23,364 nucleotides of DNA, from assembly GCA_003427395.1 (NCBI GenBank), contig BFEA01000286.1:277001-300364 (forward strand), in the 5' to 3' direction. Made by a program: the position numbers and the translations under genes. The notes beneath the pieces were generated by a model, which saw only the letters and a program-made list of their open reading frames with translations, ran no database searches and was not told the DNA's origin. Shown here in pieces: positions 1 to 8,797 of the stretch. Positions within the stretch are counted from its first letter, which is position 1. Each line of letters begins with the position of its first letter. The stretch comes from Chara braunii. Its lineage: Eukaryota; Streptophyta; Charophyceae; Charales; Characeae.

Positions 1-9
1 CCCAAAATC

Positions 10-10
<1 letters not shown>

Positions 11-42
<32 letters not shown>

Positions 43-148
43 TTATTTATTTTTTATTATATAGTGGCCAAATGGACCACGGATCAGATATTAAACTGAT
101 CAGAACAGATACTACACTTGATCTTAGCCAAAAGGCCGAGAAAGGTAT
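11..148 (-). pseudogene. U2 snRNA retropseudogene, 3'-truncated and A-tailed
   Basis: Read on the minus strand, the first base of the RNA is at 148 (ATACCTTTCTCGG). The U2 core follows: the stem-loop I region, the branch-point-pairing segment GTGTAGTATCTG, the stem IIa segment (TCAGTTTAATATCTGAT) and a GTGG...CCAC hairpin at about 64-83. In a normal U2 this is followed by the Sm site and stems III and IV. Here it runs instead into an A/T-rich stretch and 30 A's (T's at 11-40 on the plus strand). U2 is the spliceosomal snRNA that pairs with the intron branch point. A copy lacking the Sm site and 3' half and ending in an A-tail is what retroposition of a truncated RNA would give, so a functional gene is unlikely. 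A direct-repeat flank could not be identified; the 3' side has only 10 bases before the window edge. Confidence 0.85.
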
Positions 149-177
149 AAAGTCGTATTTTCTTTTAAAAAATGGGA

Positions 178-431
178 TGCCCGATTTGGGAATATAGTGG
201 CTGGACGGGTCACACTGCTTCCCCATTTAGCAACAGACAAGGTTGCGGCCCCCTGGATTTTGGGTCCTCTTCGACTGCTCCAGTCACACTGCGAGATCAC
301 ATTTCCTGGCAATATTTTCGTCTTTGAATTTCTTTCCATTCCGCAGGTTGATTCCAAACAAGAAAGGGAATTTGCGGTAAACCCGCGGCCCCTCAGGCCG
401 CTGACAAATGGGGTCACAGATAAGTAGTTTG
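178..431 (-). repeat. Diverged relative of the MITE at 18373-18768
   Basis: This stretch aligns colinearly with the reverse complement of the MITE at 18373-18768. Shared blocks in order are GATTTGGGAA, GTCACACTGCT, GACAAGGTYGCRGC, AAGGGAATTTG, CCGCGGC and GCCGCTGACAAATGGG. The spacing between blocks differs by small indels, as expected for an old copy. Neither terminal inverted repeat is preserved. A further weak match to the MITE end (GGGATTTTGGGGATTAT) lies at 1609-1625, so the right end may have been pushed away by later insertions. No gene is supported here; the short open frames are incidental. Confidence 0.55.
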
Positions 432-440
432 GGGAAATGA
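427..440. repeat. Left 14-bp target-site duplication of retroposon 441-827
   Basis: GTTTGGGGAAATGA here is repeated exactly at 828-841, immediately after the A-tail of the intervening insert. Its length and its position flanking an A-tailed insert fit target-primed reverse transcription. Confidence 0.75.
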
Positions 441-827
441 GCTTTTACCTCCACCCCTTTCTCCCCCTTCCAACTGCCTGGTAGGAATGCAATGGTGTGG
501 TATTGATGGATGAAAAGTGAAGTCAAGGGTTAAAGATCTTAGTCGTAAATATAAAGCGATTCCCCTTAGTGCCAAGCCTTATCAGCTTTAGATGGCGCCC
601 TTCTTTGGAGGGTGGAGAGGCACAGACTAGGGGATCTCACAGTTACTGGTCTCGTGGTTTTCAGACAGTATCATTGGCTGTATATGGGATGCTGGACCTG
701 TTTTCCAGCAGGTGACGCTCCCCACCAATAGATGGAGCCTCTCCCCAGGTGTTAGTGGTGTCTACTCCTATCAGCATCACTAACACCGGTGGAGTCGTTC
801 GAAAAAAAAAAAAAAAAAAAAAAAAAA
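441..827 (+). mobile_element. SINE-like A-tailed retroposon with twin-hairpin 3' module
   Basis: The 387-bp insert is bounded by an exact 14-bp direct repeat (427-440 and 828-841) and ends in 26 A's (802-827). It encodes no credible protein. Its 3' part carries the recurring module of this window: hairpin 1 at 691-709 (GCTGGA/TCCAGC) and hairpin 2 at 717-738 (GCTCC/GGAGC). An extra perfect 10-bp stem follows (GGTGTTAGTG 748-757 with CACTAACACC 778-787, 20-nt loop) just before the tail. I see no clear tRNA-type A and B boxes, so the origin of the 5' part is unknown. A processed RNA moved by a LINE is the simplest reading, and a retroposed host ncRNA is an alternative. Confidence 0.7.
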
Positions 828-841
828 GTTTGGGGAAATGA
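828..841. repeat. Right 14-bp target-site duplication of retroposon 441-827
   Basis: Exact copy of 427-440, placed directly after the A26 tract. Confidence 0.75.
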
Positions 842-1135
842 TGTCCTGGCTTGGGGGAAAGAGGGAGGGCTGGGTGGCAAAGGTGAGCCGGTCGGGCGAC
901 ATGTGTCCGCATGAGGAGCAGGGGGCAGAGCTAAAAACGGACTATTTGCTGCACTTCCATGAATGGACAAAGGTGGACCCTGGAGATCCATTACGACCTG
1001 CCCAGGAGTTCGTTGATCCCTTTCCCCCCCATCCGTGGGCCCTGGAGGTGCGTCTGGGGGACAGGGCATGACTACCTGTTTGTTTTTTAGGGCGCTGAGC
1101 CTGATACATTCCCAGGCAAATCCAATGTTGATTGA
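842..1135. other. No recognisable gene
   Basis: GC-rich stretch with short overlapping open frames on both strands, none resembling a known protein. It separates the bounded retroposon from the next hairpin modules and may be the original flank into which the retroposon inserted. Confidence 0.4.
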
Positions 1136-1226
1136 GCCAGGGACGCTGGACCCAGTTTCCAGCACTTTGGCGTCACTTCCATTAATATTTGGTTCTGCCA
1201 GGGACGCTGGACCCGGTTTCCAGCAG
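1136..1226 (+). repeat. Two twin-hairpin-family hairpin-1 units
   Basis: Two copies of GGGACGCTGGA...TCCAGC occur, with stems at 1145-1163 (loop CCCAGTT) and 1206-1224 (loop CCCGGTT), 61 bp apart. Both are preceded by GCCAGGGACGCTGG- or similar sequence, showing shared ancestry beyond the stem. The second hairpin and A-tail are missing here, so these are partial or tandem units of the family. Confidence 0.65.
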
Positions 1227-1405
1227 AAGAGAGGTATTCCATTTTATGACATTGATCTGAATTCTCAGCATACAATAGACACCACGGGGGAAGTAGGTGG
1301 TAGGCAGGGGCTGGGTGAAGGAGGGAAACTTCACTAGTGCCCCCCAGTGGCCCTCCACCCTTTACCCGACCAGGCCACAGGTTAGGAAGGGGGTTAAGGT
1401 TTCGA

Positions 1406-1569
1406 TATGGGATGCTGGACCCGTTTTCCAGCACAGTGGTGTCCTGTTCAAATGGAACGATTTGTAAAGATGTATTCAAGGGACACTGGACCCGGTTTCC
1501 AGCAGGTGATGCTCCCCACCAATAGATGGAGCAGTTTCAAAAAAAAAAGAAAAAAAAGAAAAAAAAAAA
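1406..1569 (+). mobile_element. Twin-hairpin retroposon copy with A-rich tail
   Basis: A hairpin-1 unit lies at 1414-1432, another degenerate one (ACTGGA/TCCAGC) at 1485-1503, then hairpin 2 at 1511-1532 (GCTCC/GGAGC), and an A-rich tail interrupted by single G's at 1539-1569. This is the same order as at 17.36 kb: hairpin 1, spacer GGTGATGC or similar, hairpin 2, A-tail. I could not find a flanking target duplication. Confidence 0.6.
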
Positions 1570-1649
1570 GGTCCTGGTAAGACTATCCCTCTGACACTTT
1601 CTTTTCGGGATTTTGGGGATTATGCGGATTTGGTACCGCAGTGTTAGCG

Positions 1650-4108
1650 TGTGACGAACCAATTTCTGTTCCGCGCGATTTTCTGCGCGATGACAATGAG
1701 GGGTCCTAAGATGGGAAGGATGGGCCAATTACGGGAGATAGGGATCGAAGGGAAATTGCATCAGTGTCCTCGCCTCTTCGTCTTTGTGTGTCGCTTCTTT
1801 TTTATGGCTGGGTTCCGGGCCGGGCAAGTCCCGAGATGGCCGATTGAGTGGCTGTCACACCGAAGAAGGCATGATTAATAATGTTTGACGTCGCTTCTTT
1901 CTTGTTCTGTTGTCGTGTTTTAGGCGCGAAGGTCGCGCGGGAAGTTTTGCTCCTTTTTGAATTTATTTCTCAAATCTTGTCGAGCCCTCGATGACTCTCG
2001 GAATTTCGGACTTTCTTTTCGGAATTTGCGTTTTATTGAAGTTCTTTTTGCAATAAGTTTAGGAATTTAGGAATTTAGAAATTCAGGATTTCTTTTGCCG
2101 CGCGTTGTCTTTCTTGCCCACGTCTTGTTGCGGCTGCAGCGGAGCTCTGATTAGTCCGCGCCCTTAATCTCGTGTGTAACTGTAATTTTTGGGCAGGCGC
2201 CATTGTAACTGTATCTCTCTTCTTGACCTTCATCCTTCCCGCCCTCTCCTTTTCTTTTGGTCGTGGATGTCTAGCCCGCGGGCTGCATGATCGGATCGAT
2301 GCGTGGAGAGTGGCTACGTCCCCCACGCCGCGGTCTGGCCATGCAGAACGTAGGCGCTCCCTCTCCTAGTCTCCTTTCTAAGTCCTTGCAATTCCGCGTT
2401 CTTCGCGCTTGCATGCACGCTATAAATTTCGGTTGCGCGATTAGATAGTTCTCTTCACCGGTTGCTGGAAGCTCGGGGTAGCGCGATCAGTGAGGGTCGG
2501 CTCACGAGCGAAGTAAGAGGTGAGTTGAAGTGGGAGTCGGGCGACCCGACGGGCTGGTGCCGAATGCGCGGGGTTGACACGTGGGGCTGCGACAGACTGT
2601 AGCGCGCGAGCGAACCTGACGGGTGCAGGAGGACTAAGCGGGGTGACGACTTTGTGGGTTGGTGTGTGACGACGGGCAGTCCGCATCGGAAAGAGGGAGA
2701 AAGGAAGAAAGAGCTGAGGTTGATGGACGTGGATTTGCAATTTTCTTTGTCTTTTCCTTTAATTTTGTATACAAGTTTTGATTTCGGCTTGAGCGATTCG
2801 CTCTTATTTTCCTTCGGCATCTTTGTTTTGATATTGGCCCTTATAGGAGGTCTCATTCTGTTTCGATTCTTCCTCTTCTGCGTGTATGGAATGAACTAGT
2901 TCGGATGGAATGATATGTTTGTCGTTTTTGCCTAGTCATCATCATTGCTTGTCACTTTGATCCACTGTTAGTATGGTAGGAACTCTGATGTTGTTGCGAT
3001 GTCTAATGTGTAATGACACCATGCATGCTCGGAAATTATTGCTTGTGGGGCCACGGAGGATTAGATGATTGGGTAGTCACCCATGACACGTGGCGATTTT
3101 GCATGAGGGATTAAATTCTCACTTGGGCGTAAGCGTCGGACAACAAGCCCGAGTGCAAGCGAACACCTTGTATGGATACGTGTAACCACGATCCGAATTG
3201 CGCAGCCTACACGTGTCCACGCGCGGCGAGTCGCGATCTCTGACGAACCTGGCACCTCCAGTATTGGGATAGGTAAGGAACCGTCCTCCTTTCAAACACC
3301 TGAACTGGCAGGAATTTCCGACACCATATCTGGAGATCCCCCTATTAGTCAGACGTGTACGGAAGGCTTCGAATACGCCGCGATGACAAGATGACGGACA
3401 CATGGGACTCAGGGTACTTCGAACCTTGGGTAAGAGAATATCTTAGGCAGAGACGCCCATAATTTCCCTGCCTAACCGAGAGCCGATTGTGCCCCAGGGA
3501 GTTTCGTTGTGCCATAACCAGCGATCCAAGGTGCCCCGATTACCCAACTATGTATAACACGCAATACTTCATATCCCCCGGCTTTGTCGTTGTCACTACC
3601 GATTTCCCTCCCTTCTGTCTCCTCCTCCCGTATCACCAACTCACGGTGGTACCGTGGAATTCCATCGCCCAGTATTGGCCTCGTACGCCGTGCAGAAACT
3701 GCAGGCGACGCAGCCACCGCCGAACCCCGGGAGCTACAGAGCCTAACCATAACACTCGGCGACAGATGCCACGTGTTTGCACCTGAAGATCCGACTCATA
3801 AGAATCATAACCCCCACGAACAGGCCCCTCCCGAACCGCCATCACCAAAACAGACGGATCGGACGGCCCTCGACGCACCACACATGCCATCTGCCTTATG
3901 ACTGCACGACACCGACCGTCATCCGACCAGAAGCAACCCGCCCCTTAGCCCTATTCCATCTATGACCCTGGACCCTTGCCACAGGAGATCTCAGTTCTGA
4001 CCTGGGACTCCACCCCCACTTCCCCCAAAAATCCTTGGCACACCCCTTCTCGCACTTCCATGCCCACATCCCACTCCGATCAGGAAGTCGCGCCGGGCGT
4101 GAGGTTGG
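1650..4108 (+). repeat. 5' LTR
   Basis: Matches 12475-14940 along its whole length. It begins TGTGACGAACC. The 3' LTR ends GCGTCACA, which would give canonical TG...CA termini with a 7-bp inverted TGTGACG/CGTCACA. In this copy the final GCGTCACA is absent and GAGGTTGG runs straight into the primer site. A small deletion between two TTGG tracts would explain this. At about 2.46 kb the LTR is long for the group. It carries several conserved short open frames, but they lie in unrelated frames and look incidental. Confidence 0.9.
2421..2428 (+). promoter_or_regulatory. TATA box of the 5' LTR
   Basis: TATAAATT in the context GCTATAAATTTCGG is conserved in the 3' LTR at 13247-13254. A start site about 30 bp downstream (near 2450) would make U3 about 0.8 kb and R plus U5 about 1.65 kb. 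Confidence 0.6.
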
Positions 4109-4118
4109 TATCGGAGCC
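4106..4118 (+). promoter_or_regulatory. Primer-binding site, initiator Met-tRNA
   Basis: TGGTATCGGAGCC matches the complement of the plant initiator-Met tRNA 3' end (TGGTATCAGAGCC) at 12 of 13 positions and lies exactly at the end of the 5' LTR. This is where minus-strand DNA synthesis would begin. Confidence 0.85.
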
Positions 4119-4250
4119 CGACACGTGGCAGGGTTCTAGGACTCATAGCTGGGCGATCTGGCTAACAGGGGACGGCCTCGACCCCGGAACGCGCATCGAC
4201 GCGATCCCGTCGTCACCAGAAGTCGGTCTGCGGCTCGACGGGCGGTCAAC

Positions 4251-5695
4251 ATGAACGTTAATCAACAGAACCCCCAACAAAATCCGAATCCACAACAGAA
4301 TCCTAATCAACCTCCACCACGAGCACGGGCTCCTATGACGCCACCCGATCTTTATCTATTCGACCCTGCACATCATCTCGCTGGAGCATGGCTGGCCACG
4401 CTCCGAGCTCAGCAGTATGATGACAATGAGGCGCAGGTAAATATCCCCGCACGATTGGGAGGAGACGCCCATCACTGGTTTAGCACCTATGTATGGGTCG
4501 ATCTCCCGACATTCGAGCGAGATTTCTTGAATCGATTCGATCACATCCACCCGGAACAGGCTCTTGTTATGATTAAAGATCGAGTTCAAAAACCCCTCGA
4601 GTCTGTCACTGAGTATCGGAACCGATTCTATCGAATGTTCGTAAAAACAGAACGAGGCGAACAGGTAGGCAAATATTTGTTCATCGATGGACTTCGCAGC
4701 CGAACGATGAGGGCGAAACTACGAAAACAGTTTTCTTCATCAATCACACGCTGCAACAGATCATGGCAGCTGCAAAGGAAATGGAACGAAAATTCGCTGC
4801 GAGTTTCCTAGAAGGGGAAGACTATCCTAGGGAAGGAGACTCGTTCGAACTAGCGAGAGCTAAAGCTGAGTTGGCTGCACTACAAAACAAATTTGAGAAC
4901 ATGGGGTTTGTATCGGGCCCCGTCACCTATCTAAAACAGATTAGTCCCAAACGACCGGTCCCGAGTGTGATTACAAGCATTCCCGTTCCTATAATGACAT
5001 CACCCCCGCCTCCGATCGAAAGTCCTCCACGACCGAACAACTTCTCCGCCTTATTGGAACTAGCCAAGACACCGGTCACTCTGATTCAGAAAAGCAAAAA
5101 GGAACAGCGGGAACACAACACTCGAATAGAGGCAAAAATAAGGTCGATGCATCCAATAGCGGTGCGTGCCGCCCCGATTCAACACGGATTGGCTCCGACA
5201 CCGCCTCCTGCAGGGATCCCTGACAACTTGAATGTCTGTTACACATGTCATCAACCAGGATACATAGCCCGGGATTGCCCTCATCGACCCTCACAACCAC
5301 GAGTCGGGGCTGCACCAGTAGCAACAGCTCCGATTGCTAACGGGTCTGGACGTGTAAGAGCATTAATGGAAGAAATGGAAGGAGGAGAAAGCACGCTAGC
5401 TACAGTGGAGGAAACCGTTGAGCTTATTCTATTGGATCAGTATGTAATGCTTGGTTACCTGGGGCTTGGGATGATTGGAACAATTAGACCGGCGCCAGAT
5501 AAAAGAAAAGTGGCGGAGTGGCGACCTTCTCCAGGGGAAATGGAGTCGGGAGGACCCACCTTCGTCACAGGAGAGATCGATGTTTTGAACATCGTTCGAG
5601 CCTTGGATCATCGGATTCCTCTTCCAATCGATCATCTACTCTCTATATCCGAACAAGCCAACGAACGGATGCTGCAACATTGCAAGGCGGATTGA
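4251..5695 (+). pseudogene. gag: gag (capsid/nucleocapsid), frameshifted, zinc knuckle damaged
   Basis: The ATG at 4251 follows a leader of about 130 bp after the primer site. The N-terminus is Gln/Asn/Pro-rich. A Retrotrans_gag-type capsid domain follows (about 4380-4740; landmarks WLATLRAQ, HHWFSTYV, FERDFLNRF, VTEYRNRF). The frame breaks near 4731-4737 in a TTTT run and resumes one base out of phase (LQQIMAAAKEMERKF). A single-base loss in the T-run would account for this. A Pro-rich linker then leads to a CCHC knuckle at 5237-5278 in which the His position (5261-5263) is TAC, Tyr. This should abolish normal zinc binding. The frame ends at TGA 5693-5695, but homologous sequence continues in phase beyond it, so the stop is probably a mutation inside gag-pol. 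Confidence 0.85.
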
Positions 5696-6166
5696 AAACG
5701 ATTCGCCCTTGCCCGAACAACGAGCACAAAAGCAAAAAATCCCACGCCATATGAAAATGCATCGGGTACTTCAGATCCGATACGGCTAGGATTAATCCAA
5801 AAAGATGATCACTTCCTAAGGATTAAACCAATCTCATGGAAATCCACAGAATGCGATATCGAGGTATGGAGAATTCCGTACAATACTATCATTGATTCAG
5901 AGGCCGCTGTCCTAGCTATCTCATTACGGGTAGTTGAAAGGGCAGGAAGAAAGAACGATCTAATCATGCTTACGGAAAAAGAACAGCTCGTTTCAGCGGA
6001 TGAAAAGAAGATTAAAACGGTAGGACGAATGACCAATGTTGCGTTTCAATTAGGGAAAGTACATGCTTTGGGAGATGTCGTAGTTTTAGACGTAAGTACG
6101 TACGGCGTCCTTTTTGGCCTTCCCGCCCTGGTGGCCTTGCGAGCCAATCTGGATTTCAAGAGGTGA
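5696..6166 (+). pseudogene. Retroviral-type aspartic protease region, inactive
   Basis: The gag phase continues after the 5693 stop. Landmarks are LGLIQKDDHFLRI, then VWRIPYNTIIDSEAAVLAIS at 5867-5926, and VVVLDVSTYGVLFGLPALVAL near 6080-6140. The last block corresponds to the (V/L)LG(M/L)P-L segment typical of retroelement proteases. The catalytic D-S/T-G triplet reads Asp-Ser-Glu at 5894-5902, so the invariant Gly is lost and the enzyme is predicted dead. TGA at 6164-6166 interrupts a frame that stays readable for another 50 residues or so. Normally this enzyme cleaves the gag-pol polyprotein. Confidence 0.65.
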
Positions 6167-6440
6167 TCGATTGTCCTCCGAAACACAAGAGGAAAACCCT
6201 ATGTTGTACCTATGAGACTGACTCTTCGAATCACGGCTAACGTAACCCCGCCAGTTTCTCCAATAATGGCAGGAACTCTTCACGTGATTACCTGGGATAC
6301 CTCCGAAGCACGCAGATAGCAGTGATGAGGACGATCCAATAATTCAAGAAATGGTGCAGCAGCGCATTTATTACCCTGTGCAAAGAACGAATACGAACTC
6401 ACTAAGCCCGACTGAGCAAAGTCTATGAAGAACGCAAACC

Positions 6441-6773
6441 ATGATTATGGGTGAACCCCTCGTACAAATTTCGAGGATGGTCGATTCTTTGGAACCCCCT
6501 CGAACCCTGTACGAAGGTATCTCCCCTTTGCTCGCACGATATAACAACAAAAGACACTTCTGCGACATCACGAATCTCCCACGATCTCTTTTGACACCTG
6601 CAAAAGAGATACGATTACTACGCTTAGGGGCAGAGACCAATTCTTTGGAACCCCCTGAGCGCCTCGAAACTGGGCTCGGAATCAAAATCGCAACGAAACC
6701 CGTGCCATGGCAAGACATTCGAGACAGAGTAACGCCAGAGGAACACGTGGTCATCCGAGAGCGGGACGCATAA
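6441..6773 (+). pseudogene. pol linker between protease and RT, unassigned
   Basis: Open segment of 110 codons in the same phase as the start of RT, but separated from it by TAA at 6771-6773 and about 80 bases. I recognise no domain. It contains the same 17-bp sequence twice (6484-6500 and 6640-6656), giving SLEPP at two places. Its position between protease and RT fits the variable pol linker of gypsy-like elements. It may not have been a separate protein. Confidence 0.4.
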
Positions 6774-6854
6774 ATGATGGCTACGGTATTCTCCTGGCGA
6801 TCGGATAATTCGTTTATTTCCGCGCCCCCACCTTAAAGCGCGAAGCGGGTAAGT

Positions 6855-8797
6855 ATGAAACAGATCGATGTAAGGATATGGGATCAACTGTATGAATTGC
6901 ACGTGCCTCAATACGTACCTGATGAAATCCATCACCTAATCGCGGACATTTTGAAGGAATATAAAGGAGCAATTAGTGTGACGGACACAGACATCGGATT
7001 GTCGCTAGTCATATAGCATGAAATCCAGACCGGAAACCATCCCCCGATCCACTGTAAGCCCTACAGGTATTCCCTGGTGGAACGAAAGACGGCCCTTCAG
7101 CGGATCAGGGAGTTCGAAGCCAATGGATGGATCGAACCTGCTACTGGGCCGTGGTCATTTCCAATAGTCCTCGTGCCAAAGAAAAACGGATCGATTCGCA
7201 TATGCATTGATTATCGCAAAATGAATGATATCACGATCAAAGATGTGTATCCCCTTCCCCGGATTGATGACTTGTTGGATGCGATTGGGTGTGTTTTAGT
7301 AAATTTGATATTCGTCATGGGTTTCATCATATTCTGGTTAAGGAAGAGGATCGACCGAAAACTGCCTTCGTATTGTTTGGGGGCACGTGGCAATGGGTTC
7401 GGTGTCCGATGGGGATTTGCAACGCGCCTGCCACGTTTCAGCGGGCTATGAATGTGACATTCCAGAACTTCGTCAACAAGACGCGGCTAACTCAGGGGAT
7501 GGTTAACTTATGCGTCATCGTGTATATGGACGACATCCTAGTCTACTCGGAGACCTATCACGGGCATGCACAACAAATCGAGTGGACGCTCGGAGCTCTG
7601 AGAGATGCTAGGTTCAAAATCGCGCTCGAAAAGAGTGAGTTTTTCCTCTTGGAAATCTCGTTCTTGGGTTACGTGGTGACACGTGGGGGACTGCGACCAG
7701 ACTCGAGAAAAGTCACGGTGGTGAAAGACACCCCTGTCCCCACGTCATTGACGCAGGTTCGAGCTTTTCTGGGGCTGGCATCATACTATCGTCACTTCAT
7801 CAAGGGCTTCGCCGCAATTGCGCGGCCTCTAACGAACCTACTGCGGAAGGACCAGCCCCTCAGCTGGGATGCAGAGCGCGAACGGGCCTTCGCCACCCTC
7901 AAGGACGCCCTGGCGACGACACCTATTTTGATCCGACCGGACCCTACGAAGAAGTTCATTCTTATCACGGACTGGCATCCAGAGGCGATGTCCGCTATTC
8001 TAGCGCAGAAGGGGAACGGCGACCGAGAACACGTCATCGAGTACGCATCACGCACGGTGTCAGACGAGCGGAGGAACGATTCGGCCCCGCAGGGCGAATG
8101 CTACGCAGTGGTCTGGGGGATTCGGCACTTCCATGCGTACTTGTACGGACAAAAGTTCCTCCTTGTAACCGATCACGAGCCATTATTGGCTCTCAAGAAG
8201 CTCACTAATTACACGGGTATGATTGGACGGTGGGCGGTGCGTCTGCAGGAATACGACTTCGACATCATCCATCGAAAGACGAAGAGGCATGGCAACGAGG
8301 ACGGGTTGACACGTCTGCATCGCCCCGCTAACGTACCTAAGGGTGAAGAAATCATTCCGTGGAAGGAACTGGAGCGAACGGACCTAAGTATGGACAAGTG
8401 GCAGTCCTTCCACGTGGCAAGAAGCAGGCAATTGACAATGGGTGATGGAGGTAATCTTGCGACCCCCCTCTCTCCCCTCTCATCCTCATCTCTCCTCTCC
8501 CTACCCGACAAATTTTGTTATTTTTGTGAAGCAATTTCGCGCATCTACTCAGTCCCTATGCGTCCTAGTGGGAAGGGATATCCAGAGTGGATAGATTGTC
8601 GGCAGTGTGTCGCACGAGCCCATGGCTCGTGTATCCAGTATAGAAATGACGATAAGCCTTGGTTGTGTCCCTTGTGTCGGATTGATAAGATCCCGACTGA
8701 GGCTCGATTTCTCGATGCCACATCAGAAGGGTTAGAGAAAACCCGAAAATTTAGAAGGGCTGAAGTTTGGACAGACAGTGCGCTAATTGCCACCTGA
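6855..8797 (+). pseudogene. pol: Reverse transcriptase, RNase H and PHD finger (pol)
   Basis: RT copies retroelement RNA into DNA and RNase H removes the template RNA. The phase starting at ATG 6855 is cut by TAG 7014-7016, then gives the RT entry motifs IQTGNHPPI, GWIEPATGPWSFPIVLVPKKNGSIRIC-DYRKMN and YPLPRIDDLLDAIG. A one-base shift near 7285 moves the frame. RT then continues with FSKFDIRHGFHHI, the active site YMDD (7523-7534; YIDD is commoner in this group), FLGYVVT and RAFLGLASYYRHFI. RNase H retains Asp (7970), Glu (8096) and Asp (8171). Its first Asp is followed by Trp (TDWHPEA) rather than the usual Ala-Ser. The 502-codon stretch 7289-8797 is uninterrupted and ends with a PHD finger, then TGA 8795-8797; integrase sequence resumes in phase just after. 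Confidence 0.92.
8516..8677 (+). other. PHD-type C4HC3 zinc finger within pol
   Basis: Ligands are spaced Cys-x2-Cys (8516, 8525), Cys-x2-Cys (8597, 8606), x4-His (8621), x2-Cys (8630), then Trp (8660) two residues before Cys-x2-Cys (8666, 8675). That is the C4HC3 pattern of a PHD finger, including the conserved aromatic ahead of the last pair. PHD fingers in chromatin proteins often bind histone H3 tails. Here it sits between RNase H and the integrase zinc domain, separated from RNase H by about 80 residues including a Ser/Leu-rich stretch. It is distinct from the integrase HHCC domain, which follows separately. A role in choosing insertion sites is an inference. Confidence 0.85.

Noticed and set aside
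149-205. U2 promoter (USE and TATA) upstream of the U2 copy
   Set aside because: A USE-like TCCCAAATCG is present on the minus strand at 191-182, but it lies only about 34-43 bases from the RNA start instead of about 70. No TATA box is at the right distance, and the segment belongs to the MITE-like repeat.
3061-4000. Conserved 90-100-codon open frames in both LTRs
   Set aside because: They exist on both strands and overlap heavily. They are kept in both LTRs only because the LTRs are copies of each other.
4725-4760. Programmed -1 frameshift site in gag
   Set aside because: There is no canonical X-XXY-YYZ slippery heptamer in phase, and the break lies inside gag rather than at gag/pol. A base lost from the T-run is simpler.
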